DNA of 8,737 nt, from NCBI GenBank assembly GCA_964556885.1, contig CAZKYP010000137.1, positions 1 through 8,737 on the forward strand, given 5' to 3'. Below, one piece after another: positions 1-6,585 of the stretch (its first letter is position 1; every line of letters begins with the position of its first letter). Source of the DNA: CAZKYP01 sp964556885. GTDB taxonomy: Bacteria > Planctomycetota > Phycisphaerae > Sedimentisphaerales > Anaerobacaceae. Position numbers and translations under genes: made by a program. Below the pieces are notes generated by a model, which did no database searches, had not been told where the DNA came from, and was given only the letters and a program-made list of their open reading frames with translations.

Positions 1-938
1 GACAACGGATTGGAATTTACCTGCCTATATTGCGTGACAATGGCATCGATTGCCAGGTTGCTCCCTTGCCTTCCGGTTCGTTTGCACGGTGGAGACTGCT
101 GAAAGGAGCGGGGGATTTTGATGGTGTGTTTCTGCATAAAAAGGCCCTGAATTTTATTGATGCTTTCCAGTTGGCCCGGTCCGCCAGAAAGCTCATTTAT
201 GATTTTGACGATGCCGTCATGTACAGCCCCAACTCACCGGAGCGTAATAGTCGGGCACATCTGGGGCGTTTTAGAAGGATAGTTGGGATGGCCGATATGG
301 TTTTGGCCGGAAATTCTTATCTTGCCGAACATGCCCGGCAGTTCAATCCAAATGTGGAGATTCTGCCGACCGGCCTGGACACAGGTGCATATAATCCGGG
401 TGCGAGTAAGGATGAACAAAAAGTTCGACTTGTTTGGATAGGCAGCAAGAGCACGCTTGAATATCTTGCAGAAATCGGACCGGCCCTGGAAGAAATCGGC
501 TCTCGATTTGATAATGTTGTTTTGCGGATAATATGTGATGAGTTTATCCATATAAGAAATATTACTGTTGAAAAGTGTCAATGGTCCGAGCAGACGGAAG
601 TGGCAGATTTGGTTACAAACGATATAGGTTTGGCGCCTTTGCCGGACAATCTATTTACGAGGGGCAAGTGCGGCTTCAAGATTCTGCAATATGCCGCAGC
701 TGGTCTACCGGTAATCGCCTCACCCGTGGGGGTCAATGCAGATTATATTCGAGATGGTACTAATGGATTCCTTGCTTCTGATTGTTCTGATTGGATTGAA
801 AAAATCTCTCTTCTGATCAAAGATTCCGAATTAAGAAAGAAAATAGGTACTGCGTCAAGGCAGGGGGTTCAGCAGTTTGATTTGAAAGTCTTAGGTGAGC
901 GGCTTGTCAACCTGATTAAAACATGCCTGAATGGTTAA
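1..938 (+). CDS. Glycosyltransferase, GT4/group 1 family (5' end outside window)
   Basis: Probable sugar transferase using a nucleotide-sugar donor in cell-surface polysaccharide or glycan synthesis, acting in the cytoplasm. The frame is open to the window edge: codons from position 3 read QRIGIYLPILRDNG, which resembles the N-terminal Rossmann start of this family, so the TTG at 30 is not the true start and the gene begins upstream. The N-terminal half holds the IYDFDDAVMYSP segment and NSYLAEHARQF followed by LPTGLDT. The C-terminal half opens with VWIGSKSTLEYL and ends in the donor-binding region RGKCGFKILQYAAAG then LPVIASPVGVN (about 660-740). The usual GT4 EX7E glutamate is replaced by Gln in this LQY form, which as I recall is normal for the subfamily and not a defect. 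The stop is TAA at 936-938. It converges on the hydrolase gene. Donor and acceptor cannot be read from the sequence. Confidence 0.88.
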   Translation, partial: QRIGIYLPILRDNGIDCQVAPLPSGSFARWRLLKGAGDFDGVFLHKKALNFIDAFQLARSARKLIYDFDDAVMYSPNSPERNSRAHLGRFRRIVGMADMVLAGNSYLAEHARQFNPNVEILPTGLDTGAYNPGASKDEQKVRLVWIGSKSTLEYLAEIGPALEEIGSRFDNVVLRIICDEFIHIRNITVEKCQWSEQTEVADLVTNDIGLAPLPDNLFTRGKCGFKILQYAAAGLPVIASPVGVNADYIRDGTNGFLASDCSDWIEKISLLIKDSELRKKIGTASRQGVQQFDLKVLGERLVNLIKTCLNG

Positions 939-957
939 CAAATCTGCAATAACCATT
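930..957. terminator. Inverted repeat between convergent genes, possible weak bidirectional terminator
   Basis: AATGGTTA (930-937) and TAACCATT (950-957) form a perfect 8-bp stem with a 12-nt loop. The repeat overlaps the glycosyltransferase stop and fills most of the 25-bp gap before the stop of the opposing gene. It is AT-rich and has no T-tract on either side, so function as an intrinsic terminator is doubtful. Its location between two convergent stops is the main argument for it. Confidence 0.3.
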
Positions 958-963
958 TACCAG

Positions 964-2022
964 CTACAAATTACTTGATTCCACTATTGATTTCACATCC
1001 GCTACGGTCGGAATATCCGGGACTATACTTTCGTTCGAAAGTCCCCTTATTAACAGGAATGCATCGTCATAAGTATGTTTGCCGGAGAAAATAGCTTTGT
1101 CGGCCAACCGGTCGGTACGTAGTGATCCCTTGAGATTAAATCCTTTTTCGCCAATCAAGACCATGTCGGGTGCATTTTCAAGGTAAGGACCTGAATAGAT
1201 GTCCTGTTTTCTGTGTACGTGTTTTATGACTTTTTTGCCGTCTATCTCCAGAGAGCGGAAGACATTTTCAAGTTGGTATAGAACATCTTCTGCTTCGGCT
1301 CTCTCGACGGTTCCGCGTGGATATTTATCCGTNNNNNNNNNNNNNNNNNNNNNNNNNNNNNNNNNNNNNNNNNNNNNNNNNNNNNNNNNNNNNNNNNNNN
1401 NNNNNNNNNNNNNNNNNNNNNNNNNNNNNNNNGTAAAGACGAGCATGAAAGTACGCCAGTTGTAGTTCTCGAACAGGAACCGATACGCCTGAATTCTCGC
1501 TTCGAGAGTTCTTTCGACGTCCTCTAAAAACTGTTCCATCGAACGATGGGCCTTTTGCGAATCCACATCCAGGCGATAATCCATATCTTTTAGTTGCGGC
1601 ACCAACGATTTGGGATGAATGCTTTTCTCAAAATCTATTGATACAAAACCTGATATAAGCACGCCATTCATCTGCCGAACCGGGTAAGTGGAAGGGACAT
1701 TTATTATTATTGATTCTCCTTCCCATTGCTCCCAGAACGGAGGCGCCATTAGGTTATTGAAATTCGGAAAGGTCATCCGGTAGGAGTCCGGCTGCAAATC
1801 CGTAAAGCCGAAGATTTTATGCTCTGCGGGATTCTTGCCTGTGATAATCGACGACCATGCGACGGAGGAAACCTCCGGGATGGAAGAGTGCATTTTTTTG
1901 AATAATCCCTGTGAGATAACTTTGGCTGTATTGGGCATTACGCCTGTTTCGGCCAAATCTTTAATCATACCGAAAGGTACGCCATCGAGACCAATTATTA
2001 CAGTTCTGCCGTTTTGTGTCAC
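964..2022 (-). CDS. Type I phosphodiesterase / nucleotide pyrophosphatase-like hydrolase, alkaline phosphatase superfamily (interrupted by assembly gap)
   Basis: Predicted metal-dependent phosphoryl or sulfuryl hydrolase; the substrate is unknown. From the GTG at 2022 the protein starts with a beta-strand leading to IIGLDG, whose Asp13 is a typical first metal ligand. It continues through IPEVSSVAWSSIITG, NPAEHKIFGFTD, where Ser52 aligns with the family nucleophile. Near the C-terminus FSGKHTYDDAFLLIRG supplies the late metal-binding His. The 100 N at 1333-1432 fall just after FMLVF, where relatives carry the D..H and SDHGF metal motifs, so the middle is missing. Start choice: GTG lies 4 nt after the cysN TGA and gives a family-like N-terminus. 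In-frame ATGs at 2070 and 2085 would overlap cysN by 44 or 59 bp. The stop is TAG at 964. It lies third after cysD and cysN, suggesting co-transcription. No signal peptide is seen, so it is probably cytoplasmic. Confidence 0.75.
   Translation of the reverse strand: MTQNGRTVIIGLDGVPFGMIKDLAETGVMPNTAKVISQGLFKKMHSSIPEVSSVAWSSIITGKNPAEHKIFGFTDLQPDSYRMTFPNFNNLMAPPFWEQWEGESIIINVPSTYPVRQMNGVLISGFVSIDFEKSIHPKSLVPQLKDMDYRLDVDSQKAHRSMEQFLEDVERTLEARIQAYRFLFENYNWRTFMLVFXXXXXXXXXXXXXXXXXXXXXXXXXXXXXXXXXXTDKYPRGTVERAEAEDVLYQLENVFRSLEIDGKKVIKHVHRKQDIYSGPYLENAPDMVLIGEKGFNLKGSLRTDRLADKAIFSGKHTYDDAFLLIRGLSNESIVPDIPTVADVKSIVESSNL
1333..1432. other. Assembly gap (100 N)
   Basis: Exactly 100 consecutive N, the conventional filler for a scaffold join of unknown length. 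It lies inside the hydrolase gene. The true missing length need not be 100 bases. Flanking protein segments imply that several hundred bases, coding for the central metal-binding part of the enzyme, are absent. Confidence 0.97.
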
Positions 2023-2026
2023 TATC

Positions 2027-3256
2027 TCAGTCCGTTTTTGTAATGATGCCGCCTGCGCAAATATTTTCATCCTGGACAAGAACAAAGCGGCCTAATTCCT
2101 GAACATCGTTGAAGCTCGTGATGGCAAACGGCTTTTTGGTTTTGACAACAACTTCCGCGACGTCGAGATTCCCGATTGTATCGGTGTCTTCTGCGATTAC
2201 TTCGAGCGTCGACGAATTGATTCTCTTGTTGATACTCTCTATCTTGCAGCTGCTTTCCTGGGTTGCGCATCTTATTGTCAGTTTTTGGTCTTTTCTGAAA
2301 TCCTGCCTGGCCATCCAGAAGATATTGGCATTTATCCTGTCGGTAAGCATCGGCTCCGAGCCGGGCAGGCACAGAACGTTGCCGCGGTCGAGAAAAACCG
2401 AGTCGGTTGTCGTAAGCCCGATACATTCGCCTGCGACTGCTTTATCAGTTTTTTCAAGGAATTTTTCAATCGAATTTATTTTAGTCATGCCGCCGCCCGG
2501 CAGAATCTTTATTTCGTTTCCCTTTTTTATAATACCTGACTCCAGCCGGCCGGCATTAATTCTCTTGTCTGATACTTTATAGACGTCCTGTACGGGGAAA
2601 AGCATGGGTTTATTCTCAGGCGGCTGTTTGTTCTCTAAAGTGTCAAGACTTTCGAGAAAGGTGGGGCCGGTATACCATTTCATATTTTGGGATTTATTGG
2701 CGATGTTGTCGCCCTGGATGGCAGAGATCGGCACGCAAATGGGAGCTTCGATGCCTATTGTTGTCAGCCATTCGTGAACCTGCTGTTTGATTTTTTTGAA
2801 ATGGTCCTCGGAGAAATCAACCAAGTCCATCTTGTTTAGAACCACGATGACCTGGTCCAGACCGAGCAGCGATAACATATATGAATGCCGTCTGGTCTGT
2901 TCTTTTACACCTTCAACTACATCCACGATTAAAACAGCGGCCTCGGCCTGGGATGCGCCTGTAATCATGTTTTTCACGAATTCCACGTGTCCCGGTGCGT
3001 CGATTATAACGTAACGCCTCTTGGCGGACTTGAAAAATACCTGCGTCGTATCGATTGTAATTCCCTGCTTGCGTTCTTCCTCCAGGTGGTCGAGCAGATA
3101 AGCGAACTCCGTCTGTTTGCCCTGGATGGCCGAAGCCTTCTTGACTTCCTCGATTTTATCCGGCGCAAGAGAATCCGTATCGTACAGCAACCTTCCGATC
3201 AAAGTCGATTTCCCATGGTCCACATGACCAACAATAACAAAACTCAGTGCATCCAT
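2027..3256 (-). CDS. cysN: Sulfate adenylyltransferase subunit 1 (CysN-type GTPase)
   Basis: GTPase subunit of ATP sulfurylase. With CysD it couples GTP hydrolysis to formation of adenosine 5'-phosphosulfate (APS) from ATP and sulfate in the cytoplasm. The 409-aa translation has a full translation-factor-type G domain: GHVDHGKS (residues 10-17, P-loop), GITIDTT (65-71, switch I), DAPGH (86-90), NKMD (141-144) and SAIQGDN (178-184). EF-Tu-like beta-barrel domains follow, ending in GRFVLVQDENICAGGII, the usual CysN/NodQ finish. There is no APS kinase (CysC) domain fused at the C-terminus. It is shorter than the roughly 475-aa E. coli protein but complete. ATG at 3256 has GAGGA five bases upstream (3262-3266). 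It follows cysD by 55 bp, and its TGA is 4 nt from the GTG of the downstream hydrolase, implying translational coupling. Confidence 0.95.
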   Translation of the reverse strand: MDALSFVIVGHVDHGKSTLIGRLLYDTDSLAPDKIEEVKKASAIQGKQTEFAYLLDHLEEERKQGITIDTTQVFFKSAKRRYVIIDAPGHVEFVKNMITGASQAEAAVLIVDVVEGVKEQTRRHSYMLSLLGLDQVIVVLNKMDLVDFSEDHFKKIKQQVHEWLTTIGIEAPICVPISAIQGDNIANKSQNMKWYTGPTFLESLDTLENKQPPENKPMLFPVQDVYKVSDKRINAGRLESGIIKKGNEIKILPGGGMTKINSIEKFLEKTDKAVAGECIGLTTTDSVFLDRGNVLCLPGSEPMLTDRINANIFWMARQDFRKDQKLTIRCATQESSCKIESINKRINSSTLEVIAEDTDTIGNLDVAEVVVKTKKPFAITSFNDVQELGRFVLVQDENICAGGIITKTD

Positions 3257-3311
3257 TTAATTCCTCGCTAATATATCTCAAGCCTATATTCGGTCTGGAT
3301 TCTCATGCGTC

Positions 3312-4124
3312 TTACATGTATCCCAAAGACCTCAGCTTTTGCATCATATAATCATCTTCTTTATCCTGCGCCCGGCCGCTTCGCTCGGAAATCCTGGAGG
3401 TCTTCAGCTCCTCGATAATTTCGTCTATAGTATGGGCTTCCGAATCGACCGGCGAGCAGCACGTTTCGCAACCAATGCTGCGATAGCGTTTCCCGTTTTT
3501 AGCCAGGTACAGGTCGACGGTAGGGATGTTTTCTCTTTTTACGTATTCCCAGACATCAATTTCACGCCAGCCGAGCAATGGGTGGATACGCAAATGCTCC
3601 TCATTTGCGGCCTTGGTTTTGTATTGGTCCCACAGCTCCGGCGGCTGGTTCTTGTAGTCCCATTCGAAGTCCTCGTCTCTCGGGCTGAAAAATCTTTCCT
3701 TTGCACGGATGCCGTGCTCGTCTCTCCTGATGCCGAGGTACAAGGCTCTGAATTTGTGGCCGGCGATGGCCTGTTTCAGGGCGACGGTCTTTAATTCGTT
3801 GCAGCACTCGAACTTTCCCTTTGTCGGGCCGACACCCCTATTGATTGCCTGTTCGTTTTTGGCGATGATTAAGTTAAGGTTCCACTCGGCGGTGTATTTG
3901 TCTCTGAAGTCGTAGATTTCCTTGAACTTGTATGTTGTATCCAGATGGACAACGGGGAAGGGTATCTGGCCGAAAAAAGCTTTTCTGACCAGCCAGAGCA
4001 GGCACGTGGAATCCTTGCCGATGGACCAGAGCATGGCTACGTTTCTGAATTGACTGTACGCCTCCCTGATAATGAAGATACTTTGATTTTCCAGTTTATC
4101 CAAATGTGTAAATTTCGAACTCAT
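3312..4124 (-). CDS. cysD: Sulfate adenylyltransferase subunit 2 (CysD-type), with an APS-reductase-like cysteine pattern
   Basis: Catalytic PP-loop ATP pyrophosphatase subunit of ATP sulfurylase, making APS with CysN. The ATG at 4124 gives 270 aa beginning MSSKFTHLDKLENQSI, which aligns with the CysD N-terminus. The in-frame ATG at 4199 would add 25 residues with no family match. Landmarks are SIGKDST (residues 34-40, PP-loop), VVHLDTTYKFKEIYDFRD (58-75), GIRRDEHGIRAKERFFSPRD (131-150), YKNQPPELWDQY (157-168), GWREIDVWEY (185-194) and SERSGRAQD (246-254). Unusual: ECCNELK (106-112) and SIGCETCC (216-223) reproduce the CCxxxK and CxxC iron-sulfur motifs of APS reductases. The reductase C-terminal ECG(L/I)H tail with its catalytic Cys is absent, and the protein ends RSLGYM as CysD proteins do. 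The Shine-Dalgarno is weak (GGGA about 10 nt upstream). It is first in the cysDN unit, with a candidate promoter upstream. Confidence 0.92.
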   Translation of the reverse strand: MSSKFTHLDKLENQSIFIIREAYSQFRNVAMLWSIGKDSTCLLWLVRKAFFGQIPFPVVHLDTTYKFKEIYDFRDKYTAEWNLNLIIAKNEQAINRGVGPTKGKFECCNELKTVALKQAIAGHKFRALYLGIRRDEHGIRAKERFFSPRDEDFEWDYKNQPPELWDQYKTKAANEEHLRIHPLLGWREIDVWEYVKRENIPTVDLYLAKNGKRYRSIGCETCCSPVDSEAHTIDEIIEELKTSRISERSGRAQDKEDDYMMQKLRSLGYM

Positions 4125-4275
4125 AAATAAATTTTCCCAATTAGCCTTATCTATTTTATCCGGCTTGTAAAAACTGCTTAAAACCAATAAAACCAACATT
4201 TCATCGACGTCGCAACAGGTTACAACAAATAAAACTCCTTGTCAAATCATTACTGCCTTTGCAGGGAAATGGTAA
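4125..4275 (-). promoter_or_regulatory. Intergenic region with candidate cysD promoter
   Basis: This is the stretch between the kinase stop and the cysD start, both on the minus strand. On that strand a perfect TTGACA (4240-4245) is followed after 17 nt by TAACCT (4217-4222), a poor -10 matching TATAAT at only 3 of 6 positions. The resulting leader would be about 85 nt. A short imperfect hairpin (CTGC/GCAG at 4253-4264, flanked by CATT/AATG at 4248-4251 and 4268-4271) lies just after the kinase stop but lacks a T-tract. I see no clear riboswitch or operator. The spacing and the change of pathway suggest a new transcription unit starts here. Confidence 0.4.
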
Positions 4276-5670
4276 TTATTTAATGACTTCCGTCAGGTCG
4301 ACAATCTTCGAATCACCGGATTTACCATTAATTAGACGCGACAAATCTTTCTCTCGCCTTGCTTCGTATGCCCAGTTAAATATATGCACCTTCATTGCAT
4401 CGAGGTCCGTTATGACCGGGCCGCTTTCGGTTATCAGGATATTGGAGTTTTTCAAATCCCCGTGACTGATTTTATGCCTGCCGAGATTATCGAGAAGGGC
4501 GATAACCTGTCGGATTATCTCCGAAAGCTCCTGCTTCGAGATGTCTTTATCTTCTATAAAGTAATAAAAGGCGCGTCCCTGAACGTATTCGGTCACGATA
4601 TAAGACTGCCATATAAATTTCCCTTTGTATTGTTCTATATAAGCCAGCGGTTTCGGGGTGGATATTTCGAGCAGACCGAGCCGATATGCATTCAGCCATG
4701 AGCGGCGGGCGCGAGAACCTTTGATAGTATGACGCAATGAGTGAAAAAATCCTTTGTTATTATAACGTTTGACTACCACGTCTTTGTCATTCCACGTAAA
4801 TCGGGATACATAGCAGGTATTGCCGTTTTTGAGAATCTGCCCCGAGTCCATCAGGGCATCGATTTGTTCGAGCAGGTCGGTCGGGTCTTTTTCATTGCAG
4901 AAGTCTTTGTCGAATACTGCCAGGTGTTTATCGGTTTTAATTCTCGTAAATCTTTTGCTTGTCCGCAGAGATTTTTTCAGTGCTCTTTTTATAGCTTTTT
5001 TGGTTTGTTCGATAATTTGTTTATGCAACATCACCTCATCCGATTTCTCGAATTGCCAGCCACGTTCCCTGAAATATTCCTCGCATGGCGTTCTGTGTGT
5101 TTGTACATCCAAATTTGGCAGGCCGCTCAGTAATAATGCCAATTGACAGATGCTTTCCGACCTTATCAGTTCTCCGTAAAAGAACCTCATCTGGCCCGGA
5201 TCAAGAGCATAAACCTTGTTATCGGCCAGCAGGAAATTGCCTAAATGCAGGTCTTTTTGAATAACGCCTTTGGCGTGTTGTCCGGCTAATTCTCTGCAAA
5301 CCAGTGTCATAAGATTCATTATTTCCGATTGTTTCGTTAATTGATTCAGAGAATCCAGGACGGTCGAAGAGTCGAGGATTTTTTCCACGACGATGGCCCG
5401 TTGGCCGTCCTCTGTCTTACCGTAAAACAAGGGTGCCGGCGAGCTTAGCCCCCGTTTCTGCAGGCCGCTTAGACCCCGCCATTCTCTTCTAAGATGAATA
5501 CCCGCACTGATTTTATGTGAGAACACCTTTACAATCACGTTTCTGTCGTTCCAGACAGCATCGTAAATCTGCCGCCTTCCGGGGACCGTTCTTATAACGG
5601 CTGTGCACTGGACAGACTCCATGTTTGATGAAGTACGTTTGATTCGAAGTTGAAATGGAAGTTCGCTCAT
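4276..5670 (-). CDS. Tandem lipopolysaccharide-kinase-like protein (two kinase-fold domains)
   Basis: A 464-aa soluble protein with two protein-kinase-fold domains of the LPS kinase type (KdkA/WaaP/InaA-like), which phosphorylate lipid A core sugars such as Kdo or heptose. Domain 1 spans about residues 20-200: VIVKVF with Lys48, then QKDLHLGNFLL (138-148) with catalytic Asp140, and ALDPG with Asp157. The HRD-position His is replaced by Gln138. A Lys/Arg-rich linker (about 217-247) leads to domain 2 (about 275-440): VVVKRYN with Lys301, SHGDLKNSNILI (402-413) with His403 and Asp405, and ITDLDAM with Asp422. ATG at 5670 starts 32 bp after the lpxI stop. A TTG at 5706 would give a 4-bp TTGA overlap with that stop and 12 more residues. 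Neither start has a well-spaced Shine-Dalgarno. Position after lpxD-lpxI supports an envelope lipid substrate, but the actual acceptor is unknown. Confidence 0.8.
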   Translation of the reverse strand: MSELPFQLRIKRTSSNMESVQCTAVIRTVPGRRQIYDAVWNDRNVIVKVFSHKISAGIHLRREWRGLSGLQKRGLSSPAPLFYGKTEDGQRAIVVEKILDSSTVLDSLNQLTKQSEIMNLMTLVCRELAGQHAKGVIQKDLHLGNFLLADNKVYALDPGQMRFFYGELIRSESICQLALLLSGLPNLDVQTHRTPCEEYFRERGWQFEKSDEVMLHKQIIEQTKKAIKRALKKSLRTSKRFTRIKTDKHLAVFDKDFCNEKDPTDLLEQIDALMDSGQILKNGNTCYVSRFTWNDKDVVVKRYNNKGFFHSLRHTIKGSRARRSWLNAYRLGLLEISTPKPLAYIEQYKGKFIWQSYIVTEYVQGRAFYYFIEDKDISKQELSEIIRQVIALLDNLGRHKISHGDLKNSNILITESGPVITDLDAMKVHIFNWAYEARREKDLSRLINGKSGDSKIVDLTEVIK

Positions 5671-5702
5671 ATCCTTTTCACGGTTGTGTGTTTGTCGGCG
5701 TC

Positions 5703-6548
5703 TCAATATCCTAAAATCGTTATACCAAGCTGGTTGGCAAGTTCTATCGTATCCGGCTTGTCGATAATTATTGTTTTGCCTGCTTCCACGACCAGGTATT
5801 TACCGCCGTTTTTAGCTAAACCTTTTATGGTATCTGGCCCAACACACGGCACATCGAATCGCATGTCCTGGTCAGGCTTGGATGCCTTTATTAACGTCCA
5901 GCCGCCCGATTTACAGAACCGGCCCGCCCGCGCAACCATCTCGGCGGTTCCTTCGATTGCCTCGACGGCGATAACCTCTTTCTCCTTGACCGCAATTGCC
6001 TGGCCGATATCCAGCTCCCCAAGCTTTTTGACTATCTGCCAGCCGAATTCGATATCGCCTTTGACCGATGAGCTTAATTGCGTTTTTGTCATTACACCCT
6101 TTGATGCCATGTGTTCCGTGCAATACATAGTCGAATTCTCCAGTATTATCCCGCCGCTTGCCAGTTCGTCGGCCACGGCGCACAGGATCGAGTCCGTCAG
6201 TCTGGTTTTACCCCGCAGCCGCCAGTAGTATATCCTGAATGCACGCCAGTCGGGCAGATATTGCAGAATACGCCGGGGTGTAAACAATTGTCCCTTGGAG
6301 ACCCGCCCGACCATAATCGTTTTAGTTACGTCATGCTTCCTTAATTTTCGTATCCAGGCCCCGGGCCGCGCGATTGCGACATGATAAAACACGTCAACCT
6401 TATCTGCCAGACCTTGTTCGGCCGAACCGCTTAAGGCAACGCAAATCACTTTTAATCCCGCCTTTTTGGCCCCAGCGGCGACAAGAAACGGAAGCTTGCC
6501 TTCCCCGGCAATCAAACCAAGTACTTTTGGACTATCCATAAATGTCAT
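5703..6548 (-). CDS. lpxI: UDP-2,3-diacylglucosamine pyrophosphatase LpxI (DUF1009 family)
   Basis: Hydrolyses UDP-2,3-diacylglucosamine to lipid X (2,3-diacylglucosamine 1-phosphate) and UMP in lipid A synthesis. It is unrelated to LpxH and replaces it in many non-gamma-proteobacterial lineages. The 281-aa length is normal. Motifs: GLIAGEGKLP at residues 11-20 (N-terminal Rossmann-like domain), GRVSKGQLF (81-89), TRLTDSIL (115-122), KGVMTKTQ (150-157), VIAVEAIEGTAEMVARAG (192-209) and MRFDVPCVGPDTI (229-241). Asp232 corresponds to the catalytic Asp225 of the Caulobacter enzyme. ATG at 6548 is used; a second ATG at 6539 (MDSPKVLGLIAGEG) is equally plausible, and neither has a strong Shine-Dalgarno. 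It lies 37 bp after lpxD and just before the double kinase, consistent with one operon. Confidence 0.95.
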   Translation of the reverse strand: MTFMDSPKVLGLIAGEGKLPFLVAAGAKKAGLKVICVALSGSAEQGLADKVDVFYHVAIARPGAWIRKLRKHDVTKTIMVGRVSKGQLFTPRRILQYLPDWRAFRIYYWRLRGKTRLTDSILCAVADELASGGIILENSTMYCTEHMASKGVMTKTQLSSSVKGDIEFGWQIVKKLGELDIGQAIAVKEKEVIAVEAIEGTAEMVARAGRFCKSGGWTLIKASKPDQDMRFDVPCVGPDTIKGLAKNGGKYLVVEAGKTIIIDKPDTIELANQLGITILGY

Positions 6549-6585
6549 TTTGAGTGTCTTGTGAAGTCTTATTCAGAAGATACTC

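Noticed and set aside
30..32. TTG as start of the glycosyltransferase
   Set aside because: The frame continues to the window edge with residues matching the family N-terminus, so the real start lies upstream.
1199..1465. Small + strand frame spanning the N gap
   Set aside because: It is open only because N codons count as non-stop, and it is antisense to the hydrolase gene.
3312..4124. Annotating the CC/CxxC protein as an APS or PAPS reductase (CysH)
   Set aside because: It lacks the C-terminal ECG(L/I)H catalytic cysteine, has CysD-specific RRDE..RAKER, KNQPPELW and SERSGR segments, and pairs with cysN.
4125..4199. Upstream ATG at 4199 as the cysD start
   Set aside because: The extra 25 residues do not resemble CysD and run through the likely leader; ATG 4124 starts at the conserved FTHLDKLENQSI region.
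4248..4271. Hairpin after the kinase stop as an intrinsic terminator
   Set aside because: The 4-bp core stem is interrupted by unequal bulges and no T-tract follows, so support is too weak for a separate terminator call.
5650..6228. 192-aa open frame on the + strand across lpxI
   Set aside because: Antisense to a well-supported lpxI and the kinase start; low-complexity Ser/Ile/Pro composition typical of a shadow frame.
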